Positions 15,976 through 23,552 of a DNA stretch of 37,594 bases are shown piece by piece. The stretch spans positions 1-37,594 of the forward strand of contig NZ_QQBG01000016.1 of NCBI RefSeq assembly GCF_003339615.1. The letters run 5' to 3'. A model generated the notes under the pieces. The model did no database searches. It was not told the DNA's origin and saw only the letters and a program-made list of their open reading frames with translations. Numbering within the stretch: the first letter of the stretch is position 1; every line of letters starts with the position of its first letter. The DNA is from Candidatus Similichlamydia laticola (GTDB taxonomy: Bacteria; Chlamydiota; Chlamydiia; Chlamydiales; Parilichlamydiaceae). The position numbers and the translations under genes are program-made.

Positions 15976-18799
15976 AGAAAGCTGCACTCCTTCATCTTGT
16001 TGCGTTTTATCGGAGGCTGGAGAGGCTTCTGATAAGAGCAAAAGATCAGGCTCCAAGAAGCTCAAGGCTCGTACAGAGGGTGAGAATGCACCTCCTGCAT
16101 TGGAAAGCTCTCCTGCAGAAGAAGAATCTTCTGTTCGTGTGTCAAGTTCGGAAGGCTTAGAGTTAGAATCTCCTTTAGAGAAGAATTGGGTCGTGTCTTC
16201 TTCCTCTGTGGCAACACAAACTCAAGAGAGCGATGGTGTCCGTTCTGATTCTCTTTCTTCACAACAGCGTCGTCCTCCCATTTCGAAGTTTTCCGGATCT
16301 GATTCTTTTTCTCGTTCCCGTTTGGGATCAGGGACGGCGGGTTCTGGGCACACAGGGGAAAGGCCAGCTAGGCCGTCTTCTTTTTTTTCTGGTCGTGAGA
16401 AAAAGCCATCTCTCTTTTCGAGGGGTAGGTTGAAGCAGCAAGAAACTTTACCGGAGCAATCGACAAAGTTACCTCCCGGTTTCGAAAAAGAAAGTGGCTC
16501 TCATAGTGGAGTCCCTGACTGGGTTAATAGCTTGGACCATTCTCGCGCTCAACTGGGACCAACAGGAAAACATGTCAAGGACATGGTTGCTCCAGTTACT
16601 CCTGCTCCTGACCTTTCTGAATCTCCTTCCGTAAGAACAACTCCTCTGACAAAGGGTCGTTTTACGGGGGGGTTCCCATCTAGAATGGAAAAGACCTCTA
16701 GTTCAGGGGGTGCGCTACAGCGTGACAAGAGCTTGTTTTCGAAGTGTACCCCTTCGGAAGTTGTGCATTTCTCTGATCCGCCTCTCGTTGGAAAAGGCAA
16801 AGTTGCTGGGTTCCCTGGGAATAAGGAGGGCTCTTATCGTGAGAGAGGTAGTGGTTTTAAGGGTGATGCTCCGCATTCTAGATCTTCCGGTAAACACGGT
16901 GAAAACAGAAAGGGAGGAGCCTTTCGTTCTGGTTCGGAGCAATCACACTCGAGAAAGACTTTCACCCCTAAGACAGCAGATGTGGACATCCCTCCTGTTG
17001 TTCCAGAACAACTTAAGGTTGCTCTTCCTATCTCTGTAGCTAGCTTAGCAGCAGCTATGAAAATGCGTACCGCTCAGCTTGTTTCTAGAATGTTTATGCA
17101 AGGTGTTGTTTTGCGTTCTAACGATGTTTTGGAGCAAGAGACACTTGTTCAATTGATTGGAAATGAGTTTGGTTGTTCCATTGAAGTTAATGCTCAGGCT
17201 CTAGAAAGAGGGCAAGTTTTTCGCAAAACCATTCTTGAAGAATTAGGACAGGCTGATCCGAAGGATCTTGTCTCTAGGGCGCCCGTGATTGCTGTGGTTG
17301 GACATGTGGACCATGGTAAGACGTCTCTTATTGATGCGATTCGTCAGTCTGATTTAACCAAGCATGAGCCAGGTGAGATTACGCAGCACATAGGTGCATT
17401 TAGTATCTCTATTCCAGATGGATCCTTTTTGACAGTATTAGATACGCCTGGACATGAGGCTTTTAGTGCCATGCGTGATCGCGGTGTACGTGTTGCTGAC
17501 GTTGTTGTTTTAGTCATAGCTGGGGATGAAGGGATTAAAGCTCAAACAGAGGAGGCTATACGTATCATTAAGGAGGCTGAGAATTCGGTTGTCATCGTTT
17601 TAACGAAGTCGGATAAGGCGAACTTTGATCAGGATCGTGTTTTCAGACAACTCGCAGAGCGCGATCTTCTGCCAGAAAGTTGGGGCGGATCCGTTGTCAC
17701 AGCTGTTTGCTCTGCACATCAAGGAGTAGGAGTATCAGACTTACTGGAGTTGCTTCAGTTGCAGGCGAGTTTATTACAATTGAAGGCGAATCCTAAGGAT
17801 CGTGCCCGTGGTGTCATTGTCGAGTCTCGAGTGGATCTGGGACTAGGACCTTCAGCTACTGTTCTCATTCAAAATGGGACCCTCTTTCAGGGTGATCTTG
17901 TTGTCGCTGGGTCTTCTTGGGGCAAGGTTCGTACAATTAAAAATGATCGAAACAAGTCGCTTAAACAAGTTACTGCTGGATTTGCCGCCTCCATTTCAGG
18001 TCTTTCCTCCCCTCCAAGTGTGGGGGAGCCTTTCGTAGTTGTGCCCAATGAGCAGGAAGCGCGTTGGGCAACTGAAGTGCATGCGAAAACTCAAGTTTCG
18101 ATGCGACCCTTGATGATTTCTCCTGAAGCCTTTATGGAGCGTGGTCTGGGAATACGCAAAAGAACTCTTTATGTTGTGCTCTGTGGCGATGTCCATGGTT
18201 CCGTAGAGGCACTTGCTCAGGCCTTGCGACAGATCCCCTCTGAAAGGGTCGACATAGAAGTTGTTTATCAAACTGTTGGTGTGATTGGAGAATCTCTTGT
18301 TTCTTTAGCTTCGGCAGCTAAAGCAGTCATTGTCGGTTTTCAAACGAGTATTGATGTCCGGGCTCAGGTACTGTCTAAGAGCTTGGGTGTGTCGATACAT
18401 GTGTTTCAAATCATTTATCGTGCTGTTGAAGCCGTCACTGAGTTGATGCAGAAGCTGTTAGACAAAACTTGCCAAGAGAAGTTTTCCGGGATTGCAGAAA
18501 TCCGGGCTATTTTTAAATCTTCCAAATTTGGTGTCATTGCTGGCTGTGGTATTACAAATGGTGTGGTGAAGAGAAACCAAGTTGTTCGTGTTATGCGCGG
18601 AGGAAAGGCCTTACACAGTGGTCGAATCTTATCCATGCGGACAGGACGGGATGACCTAAAGGAAAGTAGTAAAGGGTTTGAGTGTGGGATCATTGTGGAG
18701 AATTTTTCTGATTTTCAGATTGGAGACGAGCTGCATGCATTTGACCTCATTTACTTGAGTCAAGGTTTGTTGGAATGCGACGACGAAAAGCAAGATTAG
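15827..18799 (+). CDS. infB: Translation initiation factor IF-2
   Basis: IF-2 is the GTPase that places initiator tRNA on the ribosome. The start is TTG at 15827 with a good AGGTGAGG upstream, inside the nusA frame. The first residues AKNLKLKVKNAQL match the N-terminus of Chlamydia IF-2 as I remember it, which supports this start. Residues 50-385 are a long Ser/Gly/Arg-rich, probably disordered region. An IF2_N-like segment at about 398-450 (LPISVASLAAAMKMRTAQLV) precedes the GTPase. G1 is GHVDHGKT (492-499), G3 is DTPGHEA (539-545), and G4 reads TKSD (593-596) where NKxD is usual. Domains II to IV follow. At 990 residues it is longer than Chlamydia IF-2 (about 890). Confidence 0.95.
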   Translation: MAKNLKLKVKNAQLAEQISETLKDSLKMKIEGALQEKQDKQEGQGVVALEESCTPSSCCVLSEAGEASDKSKRSGSKKLKARTEGENAPPALESSPAEEESSVRVSSSEGLELESPLEKNWVVSSSSVATQTQESDGVRSDSLSSQQRRPPISKFSGSDSFSRSRLGSGTAGSGHTGERPARPSSFFSGREKKPSLFSRGRLKQQETLPEQSTKLPPGFEKESGSHSGVPDWVNSLDHSRAQLGPTGKHVKDMVAPVTPAPDLSESPSVRTTPLTKGRFTGGFPSRMEKTSSSGGALQRDKSLFSKCTPSEVVHFSDPPLVGKGKVAGFPGNKEGSYRERGSGFKGDAPHSRSSGKHGENRKGGAFRSGSEQSHSRKTFTPKTADVDIPPVVPEQLKVALPISVASLAAAMKMRTAQLVSRMFMQGVVLRSNDVLEQETLVQLIGNEFGCSIEVNAQALERGQVFRKTILEELGQADPKDLVSRAPVIAVVGHVDHGKTSLIDAIRQSDLTKHEPGEITQHIGAFSISIPDGSFLTVLDTPGHEAFSAMRDRGVRVADVVVLVIAGDEGIKAQTEEAIRIIKEAENSVVIVLTKSDKANFDQDRVFRQLAERDLLPESWGGSVVTAVCSAHQGVGVSDLLELLQLQASLLQLKANPKDRARGVIVESRVDLGLGPSATVLIQNGTLFQGDLVVAGSSWGKVRTIKNDRNKSLKQVTAGFAASISGLSSPPSVGEPFVVVPNEQEARWATEVHAKTQVSMRPLMISPEAFMERGLGIRKRTLYVVLCGDVHGSVEALAQALRQIPSERVDIEVVYQTVGVIGESLVSLASAAKAVIVGFQTSIDVRAQVLSKSLGVSIHVFQIIYRAVEAVTELMQKLLDKTCQEKFSGIAEIRAIFKSSKFGVIAGCGITNGVVKRNQVVRVMRGGKALHSGRILSMRTGRDDLKESSKGFECGIIVENFSDFQIGDELHAFDLIYLSQGLLECDDEKQD

Positions 18800-19122
18800 A
18801 CTCTTTACTTAGAGAAGTTATTGGTGAAGTGATCCGGGATCGAGTTGCCGATCCAAGGGTCTCCTCTTTTTTGACCATTACGGAGGTCGATGTCTCTCCT
18901 GATTTGAGGCGGGCTCGTGTTGGTGTAAGTATCTTGGGCTCTCAGGAAGAGAGGGAAGTTACATTAAGAACGTTGCAAAATATGTCTAAGTTTGTTGGTA
19001 CAGAAGCAGCACGTTTGGTTACTCTTCGTTACTTTCCTTCTTTGCAATTTTTTTCTGACCGAAGAATTGAGGAGGCTGCTCGTTTAGAAGAGCTTCTTCG
19101 TCAGGCTAATTACACAGGTTAG
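18775..19122 (+). CDS. rbfA: Ribosome-binding factor A
   Basis: RbfA helps mature the 30S subunit and 16S rRNA 5' end. The 115-residue protein has the single KH-like fold of the family, with the recognisable DPRVSSFLTITEVDVSPDL strand-loop and the C-terminal LQFFSDRRIEEAARLEELL. It starts 25 bp inside the end of infB and is followed by truB after 3 bp, so all three are probably coupled. Length is normal for the family. Confidence 0.92.
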   Translation: MRRRKARLDSLLREVIGEVIRDRVADPRVSSFLTITEVDVSPDLRRARVGVSILGSQEEREVTLRTLQNMSKFVGTEAARLVTLRYFPSLQFFSDRRIEEAARLEELLRQANYTG

Positions 19123-19125
19123 AGC

Positions 19126-19824
19126 TTGGAAGAATTTATTGAAGGGGTTTTGCCTGTTTACAAGACAGTGCAGATGTCCTCTTTCTCTGTTGTCTCTCGT
19201 ATAAAAAAAGTGTTGCCGAACCATACGAAAGTTGGTCATACAGGCACGCTCGATCGATTTGCAGAAGGCATTTTGGTTCTTCTCATTGGAAGAAAATATA
19301 CACGCTTAAGCAACACATTTATGGCCCATAGAAAGGTTTATAGGGCTATTTTGGAGTTCGGGTACGAGACAGACACTCTAGATCCTTCTGGAGAGCCTGT
19401 GGCCTTTTCTAGTCATTGTCCCTCTCTTTCTGCTATTGAGGAGGCAATGCAGTCCTTTTTGGGGGAGATTGAACAATTTCCGCCCTGTTTTTCTGCTAAA
19501 AAGTTTCAAGGTAAACGTTTAAGTGATTGGGCTCGTGCAGGTCAATTTGTTTTGCCAAGGAAGGCTCGTGTCTATATTCATCATATTGAGCTCATTCGCT
19601 ATGCTTTTTCTTTTTTAGAATTCCGTGTCGAATGCTCGAAGGGAACGTACATTCGCTCTCTAGGTCGGGACTTAGCTCGAAAGGTATTTACTAGAGGCAA
19701 TCTTGTCTCACTCGTAAGAGAAAAGAATGGCCCTTTTTCGAAGGAAAACGCGCTCGATCTTGAGGATCTAAATCGCGAAGGACTTCGTGCTATTCAGTTG
19801 CGCTTACAGAAGGTTGATTACTAA
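19126..19824 (+). CDS. truB: tRNA pseudouridine-55 synthase
   Basis: TruB converts uridine 55 in the T-loop of most tRNAs to pseudouridine. The 232-residue protein starts with TTG at 19126, three bases after the rbfA stop. A later start would lose the first strand (EGVLPVYKTVQMSSF), which aligns with the KPxGxTSxxxV segment of the family. The catalytic aspartate is D43 in VGHTGTLDRFAEGIL. The SKGTYIRSLGRDLA motif is present. It is shorter than E. coli TruB (314) and lacks a C-terminal PUA-like domain, similar to the short chlamydial form. In Chlamydia ribF sits between truB and ychF (from memory); here it is not present. Confidence 0.92.
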   Translation: MEEFIEGVLPVYKTVQMSSFSVVSRIKKVLPNHTKVGHTGTLDRFAEGILVLLIGRKYTRLSNTFMAHRKVYRAILEFGYETDTLDPSGEPVAFSSHCPSLSAIEEAMQSFLGEIEQFPPCFSAKKFQGKRLSDWARAGQFVLPRKARVYIHHIELIRYAFSFLEFRVECSKGTYIRSLGRDLARKVFTRGNLVSLVREKNGPFSKENALDLEDLNREGLRAIQLRLQKVDY

Positions 19825-19947
19825 TTTTCTTGTGATAATCTTGTGTATTACGAGAAATTTATCTTTTTTTATTATCGTAATATGTCTTCAGAATGCTTTC
19901 TGGTGTGATTAATTGCTTTTAAGTGCTTTCATTTTTTAGAAAGTGAT

Positions 19948-19975
19948 TTGCTGTTAATCTCGATCGATATAGGAT
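19948..19975 (+). promoter_or_regulatory. Candidate promoter in the gap after truB
   Basis: The 224-bp gap between truB and the next gene is AT-rich and has no recognisable RNA. TTGCTG (19948-19953) and TAGGAT (19970-19975) are 16 bp apart, about 75 bp ahead of the ATG at 20049. The short spacer makes this tentative. Confidence 0.3.
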
Positions 19976-20048
19976 TGGACGTTGTAGTTTTTTGGTGCTT
20001 CATTTTATAGAGCACCATGCATGTGCAGATCACAGAGGAGTTCTGACT

Positions 20049-20399
20049 ATGGCGCAAAAGTTGAGGGGGAGAGTCTCGTTACGGAAGAAGGGTGTTTCAC
20101 TGCGTTCTTCTAGAGAGGAGAAGAATAAAGAAGAGCGTTCTAAGACGGCTTCTGGAAGCCTTTTGCCTAAAGACAAAAAGACCGCTACGAAGATTATGGT
20201 TACGATTCCTTTAGAAATGGTTATTTGGATGGATAAGCTCTGTCTGGAGATCCGAGAGAATTCTGGGGTTGTTTTTGACCGCGGTATGTTAATCAGAGGT
20301 TGTCTTAGGTCACTAAGGCAGGTTGGTCTTAATTTGAAAGCTGCAAAGGATGAATATCAGCTCTCAGAGAATATTGTGGCTTATCTAAGTAAGCTTTGA
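20049..20399 (+). CDS. Possible ribbon-helix-helix-like DNA-binding protein
   Basis: This 116-residue basic protein is not recognised as a named family. Residues 1-46 are rich in Lys and Arg and look disordered. Residues 47-93 could form a short strand (TKIMVTIP) followed by two helices with a turn between them (LEMVIWMDKLCLEIRE, then FDRGMLIRGCLRSLRQ), the order of a ribbon-helix-helix repressor. The longer frame starts at a TTG at 19992, but the ATG at 20049 has AGAGGAG nine bases upstream and is preferred. It precedes the TIR-like gene at 20490. A role in transcription control is an inference from the pattern only. Confidence 0.6.
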   Translation: MAQKLRGRVSLRKKGVSLRSSREEKNKEERSKTASGSLLPKDKKTATKIMVTIPLEMVIWMDKLCLEIRENSGVVFDRGMLIRGCLRSLRQVGLNLKAAKDEYQLSENIVAYLSKL

Positions 20400-20489
20400 G
20401 CTCAAGGCCTCTCTTTTACAAAGAATCTGTGCAGTGAAGTAATCTTCATTGTATTATTCGACTGGGGAGTTTAGGAGAGGTAGTGTGTT

Positions 20490-21308
20490 GTGGGGCAGTA
20501 TCACCCCTTCTGTCGCTGGGCTTGTCGTTTATCCGCAGGTTGTATCTCTTCGGGTTCTCGTGCAATTGAAACTTTTTCCAGGCGTCTCTGGTCACTCGTT
20601 CGCCCGGGGGGGTGTTTTGTTTTGGATCATCGACAGCTCTGCCTTGAGGCTGTTGGTTTTGCTATCAAAAAGCTATTTGGTCCTATGTCTCACAAGGTAG
20701 TGGACGAGAAGGCGGCTCGTCTTCGTTCTGCTTTGTACTGTTCTAGCTGTCCTCATGGGCTTGATTTGCGTATGGTACAGTTGTTAAAAAGGTGCGCTTT
20801 TGCAGTTGAAGGACCGCCTCTTTCATCTAGGAAGAAGCAGGCAAACCGCAAGTTTCCTCCTAAGAGAAAATACCTCCTCGTATCTTTCCACCCCCATGAC
20901 CGTTTTTTATTCGAAAAGATCTATCCCCTGCTTTTCGAAACTTGTGAGCCGTATCTCTGTCGACCAACAGTTGACCCATCTCTTTGGGATTTGGATGTAG
21001 AAACCGTTAGAAATCGGGTGCGTTGCTCAGATTTCTTTATGCCTCTTATCACTTCGTCTTATCAAAATACTCCGACGCAAGCTATCCATATTCAGTTTAA
21101 AACAGCTCTTGAGTTGATACCTCAGAAAGGCCCTTATTGGATTTTTCCTTTGGTTATGGAGTCTGATCTTTTTGGGGACCATCTCTTTATCTCGAAGTGT
21201 TTTACGGGGTTATTTCTTTTTGAGAAGAACTTGGACCTGAAAAAGTTGAAAAAAGAGTTTTCCTCTCTCATTCGCATGATTTTTGAGACACGTCAGGTTT
21301 TTAGGTAA
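20490..21308 (+). CDS. Hypothetical protein with a possible TIR-like domain
   Basis: This 272-residue protein is not recognised with certainty. The start is GTG at 20490 with AGGAGAGG upstream; ATG at residue 66 is an alternative. Residues 1-125 are basic and cysteine-containing with a proline-lysine linker before the domain. Residues 127-265 follow the order of a TIR fold: a first strand with Ser-Phe-x-x-x-Asp (LLVSFHPHDRFLFEKIYPLL), helix, then SDFFMPLITSSYQNT, which resembles the strand-then-Y-x-x-S/T step of TIR domains, then a helix ending in a glutamate (E208) and a strand YWIFPLV. I cannot tell whether E208 would be a catalytic NADase glutamate. It ends 4 bp before ychF and is likely cotranscribed with it. 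Confidence 0.65.
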   Translation: MGQYHPFCRWACRLSAGCISSGSRAIETFSRRLWSLVRPGGCFVLDHRQLCLEAVGFAIKKLFGPMSHKVVDEKAARLRSALYCSSCPHGLDLRMVQLLKRCAFAVEGPPLSSRKKQANRKFPPKRKYLLVSFHPHDRFLFEKIYPLLFETCEPYLCRPTVDPSLWDLDVETVRNRVRCSDFFMPLITSSYQNTPTQAIHIQFKTALELIPQKGPYWIFPLVMESDLFGDHLFISKCFTGLFLFEKNLDLKKLKKEFSSLIRMIFETRQVFR

Positions 21309-21312
21309 GGTT

Positions 21313-22425
21313 ATGGTTGGACACTCTCTTTCTTGCTCTTTGGTTGGATTGCCAAATGTGGGAAAGTCGACTCTTTTCAATGTGTTGACAGAGAGCCGCT
21401 CGGCTCAATCTGCTAACTTTCCTTTTTGTACTATAGAGCCTAATGTAGGCATTGTTTATGTTCCTGATCCACGATTGAAGCAGCTGGCTTCTGTTGCTAA
21501 GAGCAGAAAAATTGTACCTGCTACGATGAAGATTGTAGATGTAGCTGGACTCGTTCAAGGTGCACATGAAGGGGCTGGATTGGGGAATCGTTTTTTATCT
21601 CATGTACGAGAGACAGATTTGATTATTCAAGTCGTGCGTTGCTTTGATGATCCCGATACTATCCATGTTTTGGGGCGTGTGGATCCAGTTGAAGATGCGG
21701 AGATTATTCATTTGGAGTGTGTCTTAGCTGATCTAAAAATGGCTCAAGACTCATTACAAAGACGCAAAGGAAAAGGACAAGACCCCAAAATGTCTGGAAC
21801 TATATCTCTTTTGAGGCATGTTATAGACCTTTTGGAAGAAGGGACAGCTTTACGCTCTGTAGAGTGGACATCTCAAGAAAAAAAAGAGCTTGGTGCCTTT
21901 CCTTTTTTGACACTGAAACCGCTTATTCTTGCAGCCAATTTGCAAGAGGATGCCTTTCACGCATCTGGCTCTTCTGTCCATCCATTTATTGACTCTTTAC
22001 AGTGTTATGCTGCACAACGGGGCCTGTCCGTTTTACCCTTCTGCGCCTGTTTGGAAGAGGAGATGTTAGACCTGGATCCAGAAAGTCGGCTTTTTTTTTC
22101 TGAACAATTTTTGGAAGGGCGCTCAAGCTTAGATCAGATGATCAGGGCAGCTTTTTCTAGATTAGGGCTTATTTCTTTTTTTACTGCGGGTGAGCTCGAA
22201 GCTCGAGCGTGGCCCATTCGGTCAGGTGTTTTAGCCCCAGAGGCAGCTGGAGAAATTCACACGGATATACAAAAAGGTTTTATTCGTGCAGAGCAGGTTA
22301 GTTATGACGATTTTATTGCGTATAACGGGCGGCAGGGGGCAAGAGATCATGGGAGGGTGCGTCACGTGGGGCGAGACTATATTGTCTTGGAAGGAGATGT
22401 TCTGCTCTTTTTTCACAAGATTTAA
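21313..22425 (+). CDS. ychF: Redox/translation-associated ATPase YchF (Obg family)
   Basis: YchF is a conserved Obg-like P-loop NTPase that usually prefers ATP and binds ribosomes; its exact role is unsettled. The start is taken as ATG at 21313, with GGTAAGG just upstream, rather than the frame start 30 bases earlier. The 370-residue protein has the P-loop GLPNVGKST (residues 12-20), the switch and G3 region DVAGLVQGAHEGAGLGNRF, a coiled-coil insert and the C-terminal TGS domain ending in LEGDVLLFFHKI. The usual G4 NKxD reads ANLQED, which is normal for the NxxE-type specificity of YchF. In Chlamydia ychF (CT092) also directly precedes the sctU homologue, which is the case here after 29 bp. 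Confidence 0.94.
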   Translation: MVGHSLSCSLVGLPNVGKSTLFNVLTESRSAQSANFPFCTIEPNVGIVYVPDPRLKQLASVAKSRKIVPATMKIVDVAGLVQGAHEGAGLGNRFLSHVRETDLIIQVVRCFDDPDTIHVLGRVDPVEDAEIIHLECVLADLKMAQDSLQRRKGKGQDPKMSGTISLLRHVIDLLEEGTALRSVEWTSQEKKELGAFPFLTLKPLILAANLQEDAFHASGSSVHPFIDSLQCYAAQRGLSVLPFCACLEEEMLDLDPESRLFFSEQFLEGRSSLDQMIRAAFSRLGLISFFTAGELEARAWPIRSGVLAPEAAGEIHTDIQKGFIRAEQVSYDDFIAYNGRQGARDHGRVRHVGRDYIVLEGDVLLFFHKI

Positions 22426-22454
22426 AGGTCAGATGCCTGAGCTAAGAGGGGACA

Positions 22455-23552
22455 ATGGGAGAAAAGACAGAAAAGGCAACCCCTAAGAAGCTGCGAGACG
22501 CAAGAAAAAAGGGGCAGGTCGCTAAATCTCAAGATATTCCTGGAGCAGCTACATTTGTTGCTTCGATCGGGCTCCTCCTTGCTATGTCTTCTTTTTTATT
22601 TAGCCAGTTTCAAGCAACTTGCTTGTTTTTTTGGGGAAAAGTCTCCTCTCCCTTTTTTATTGAGAACCATTATCCGTATATTTTTCAATCTCTCTATCAA
22701 ATTTTGATTTGTAGCCTGCCCTTTGCTATTGGTATCGCTACTATTGGTGCCATTGTCAATTTTTTGATGGTCGGCCCCATGTTTGCGACCGAAATCTTTA
22801 AGTTTGACATCAAGAAGTTTGACCCAGTTAATAATCTGAAACAAAAATTTAAAATACGCACACTTATTGAGCTTCTTAAGTCTACATTCAAAATATTAGT
22901 TGTTTTCTATATTTGTTATAAGGCTTGGCTAGAAGTAAGTGGGATGTTTCCCATGTTGATCGCCCAACCTTTGATCGCGACGTTTTTTCTTGTCTACACT
23001 TTCTTATGGAAGGTTGTTGTACGAGCGGGTGTATTTTTTGTTGCCATAGCAGTGGCCGACTATCTTTATCAGAAGAGGCTTTTTGATAAAGAAATGATGA
23101 TGGAAAAATTTGAGCTAAAGCAAGAGTTCAAGAATACGGAAGGGGATCCGGAACTCAAATCTCGGCGGCGAGAGATTGCTAGAGAGATTGCCTATGGTGG
23201 TGGTCGAAGGGGAGTAAAGGGCTCCAAGGTTGTTATCACCAATCCAACACATATTGCCATTGCCTTGGCCTACGAACGCAAAAAAGTGCCTGCCCCATTT
23301 GTTGTGGCAAAAGGAAAGGGTGTCGAAGCAGAATGGATTATCTTCGAGGCGAAAAAGCTTGAAATCCCTATTGTCCGGAATGTGCCCTTAGCTTGGTCTC
23401 TCTATGAAACAGGGGAGATGCATGAGTTTATCCCTCTAGAGACATACGAGGCTGTTGCAGAAGTCTTGAAATGGGTCGCTTCCCTTGGCGGGGCAGAGGA
23501 AGAAGTAGAAGAAGAATTAATCGACGAGAATCTTAAGGGAACGGAACTATGA
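22455..23552 (+). CDS. sctU: Type III secretion export-switch protein SctU (CdsU)
   Basis: SctU is the autocleaving membrane component that switches the type III export gate from early to later substrates. The 365-residue protein has the N-terminal EKTEKATPKKLRDARKKGQV motif of the FlhB/YscU family, four membrane segments between about residues 30 and 205, and a cytoplasmic tail. The autocleavage site NPTH is at residues 263-266, the same position as in Yersinia YscU as I recall. The final 20 residues are acidic. Its start has AGAGGGG upstream, and its end overlaps the sctV start by 4 bp (ATGA), so the two are coupled. FlhB is excluded because the neighbours are sctV and copN and no flagellar gene is present. 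Confidence 0.95.
   Translation: MGEKTEKATPKKLRDARKKGQVAKSQDIPGAATFVASIGLLLAMSSFLFSQFQATCLFFWGKVSSPFFIENHYPYIFQSLYQILICSLPFAIGIATIGAIVNFLMVGPMFATEIFKFDIKKFDPVNNLKQKFKIRTLIELLKSTFKILVVFYICYKAWLEVSGMFPMLIAQPLIATFFLVYTFLWKVVVRAGVFFVAIAVADYLYQKRLFDKEMMMEKFELKQEFKNTEGDPELKSRRREIAREIAYGGGRRGVKGSKVVITNPTHIAIALAYERKKVPAPFVVAKGKGVEAEWIIFEAKKLEIPIVRNVPLAWSLYETGEMHEFIPLETYEAVAEVLKWVASLGGAEEEVEEELIDENLKGTEL

Noticed and set aside
19825-20048. A small RNA or riboswitch in the AT-rich gap after truB
   Set aside because: I saw only short, overlapping inverted repeats and no conserved core motif.
20449-20700. An 83-codon frame overlapping the start of the TIR-like gene
   Set aside because: It is in another frame, has no domain pattern, and the GTG-started gene at 20490 has the better ribosome binding site and a folded domain.
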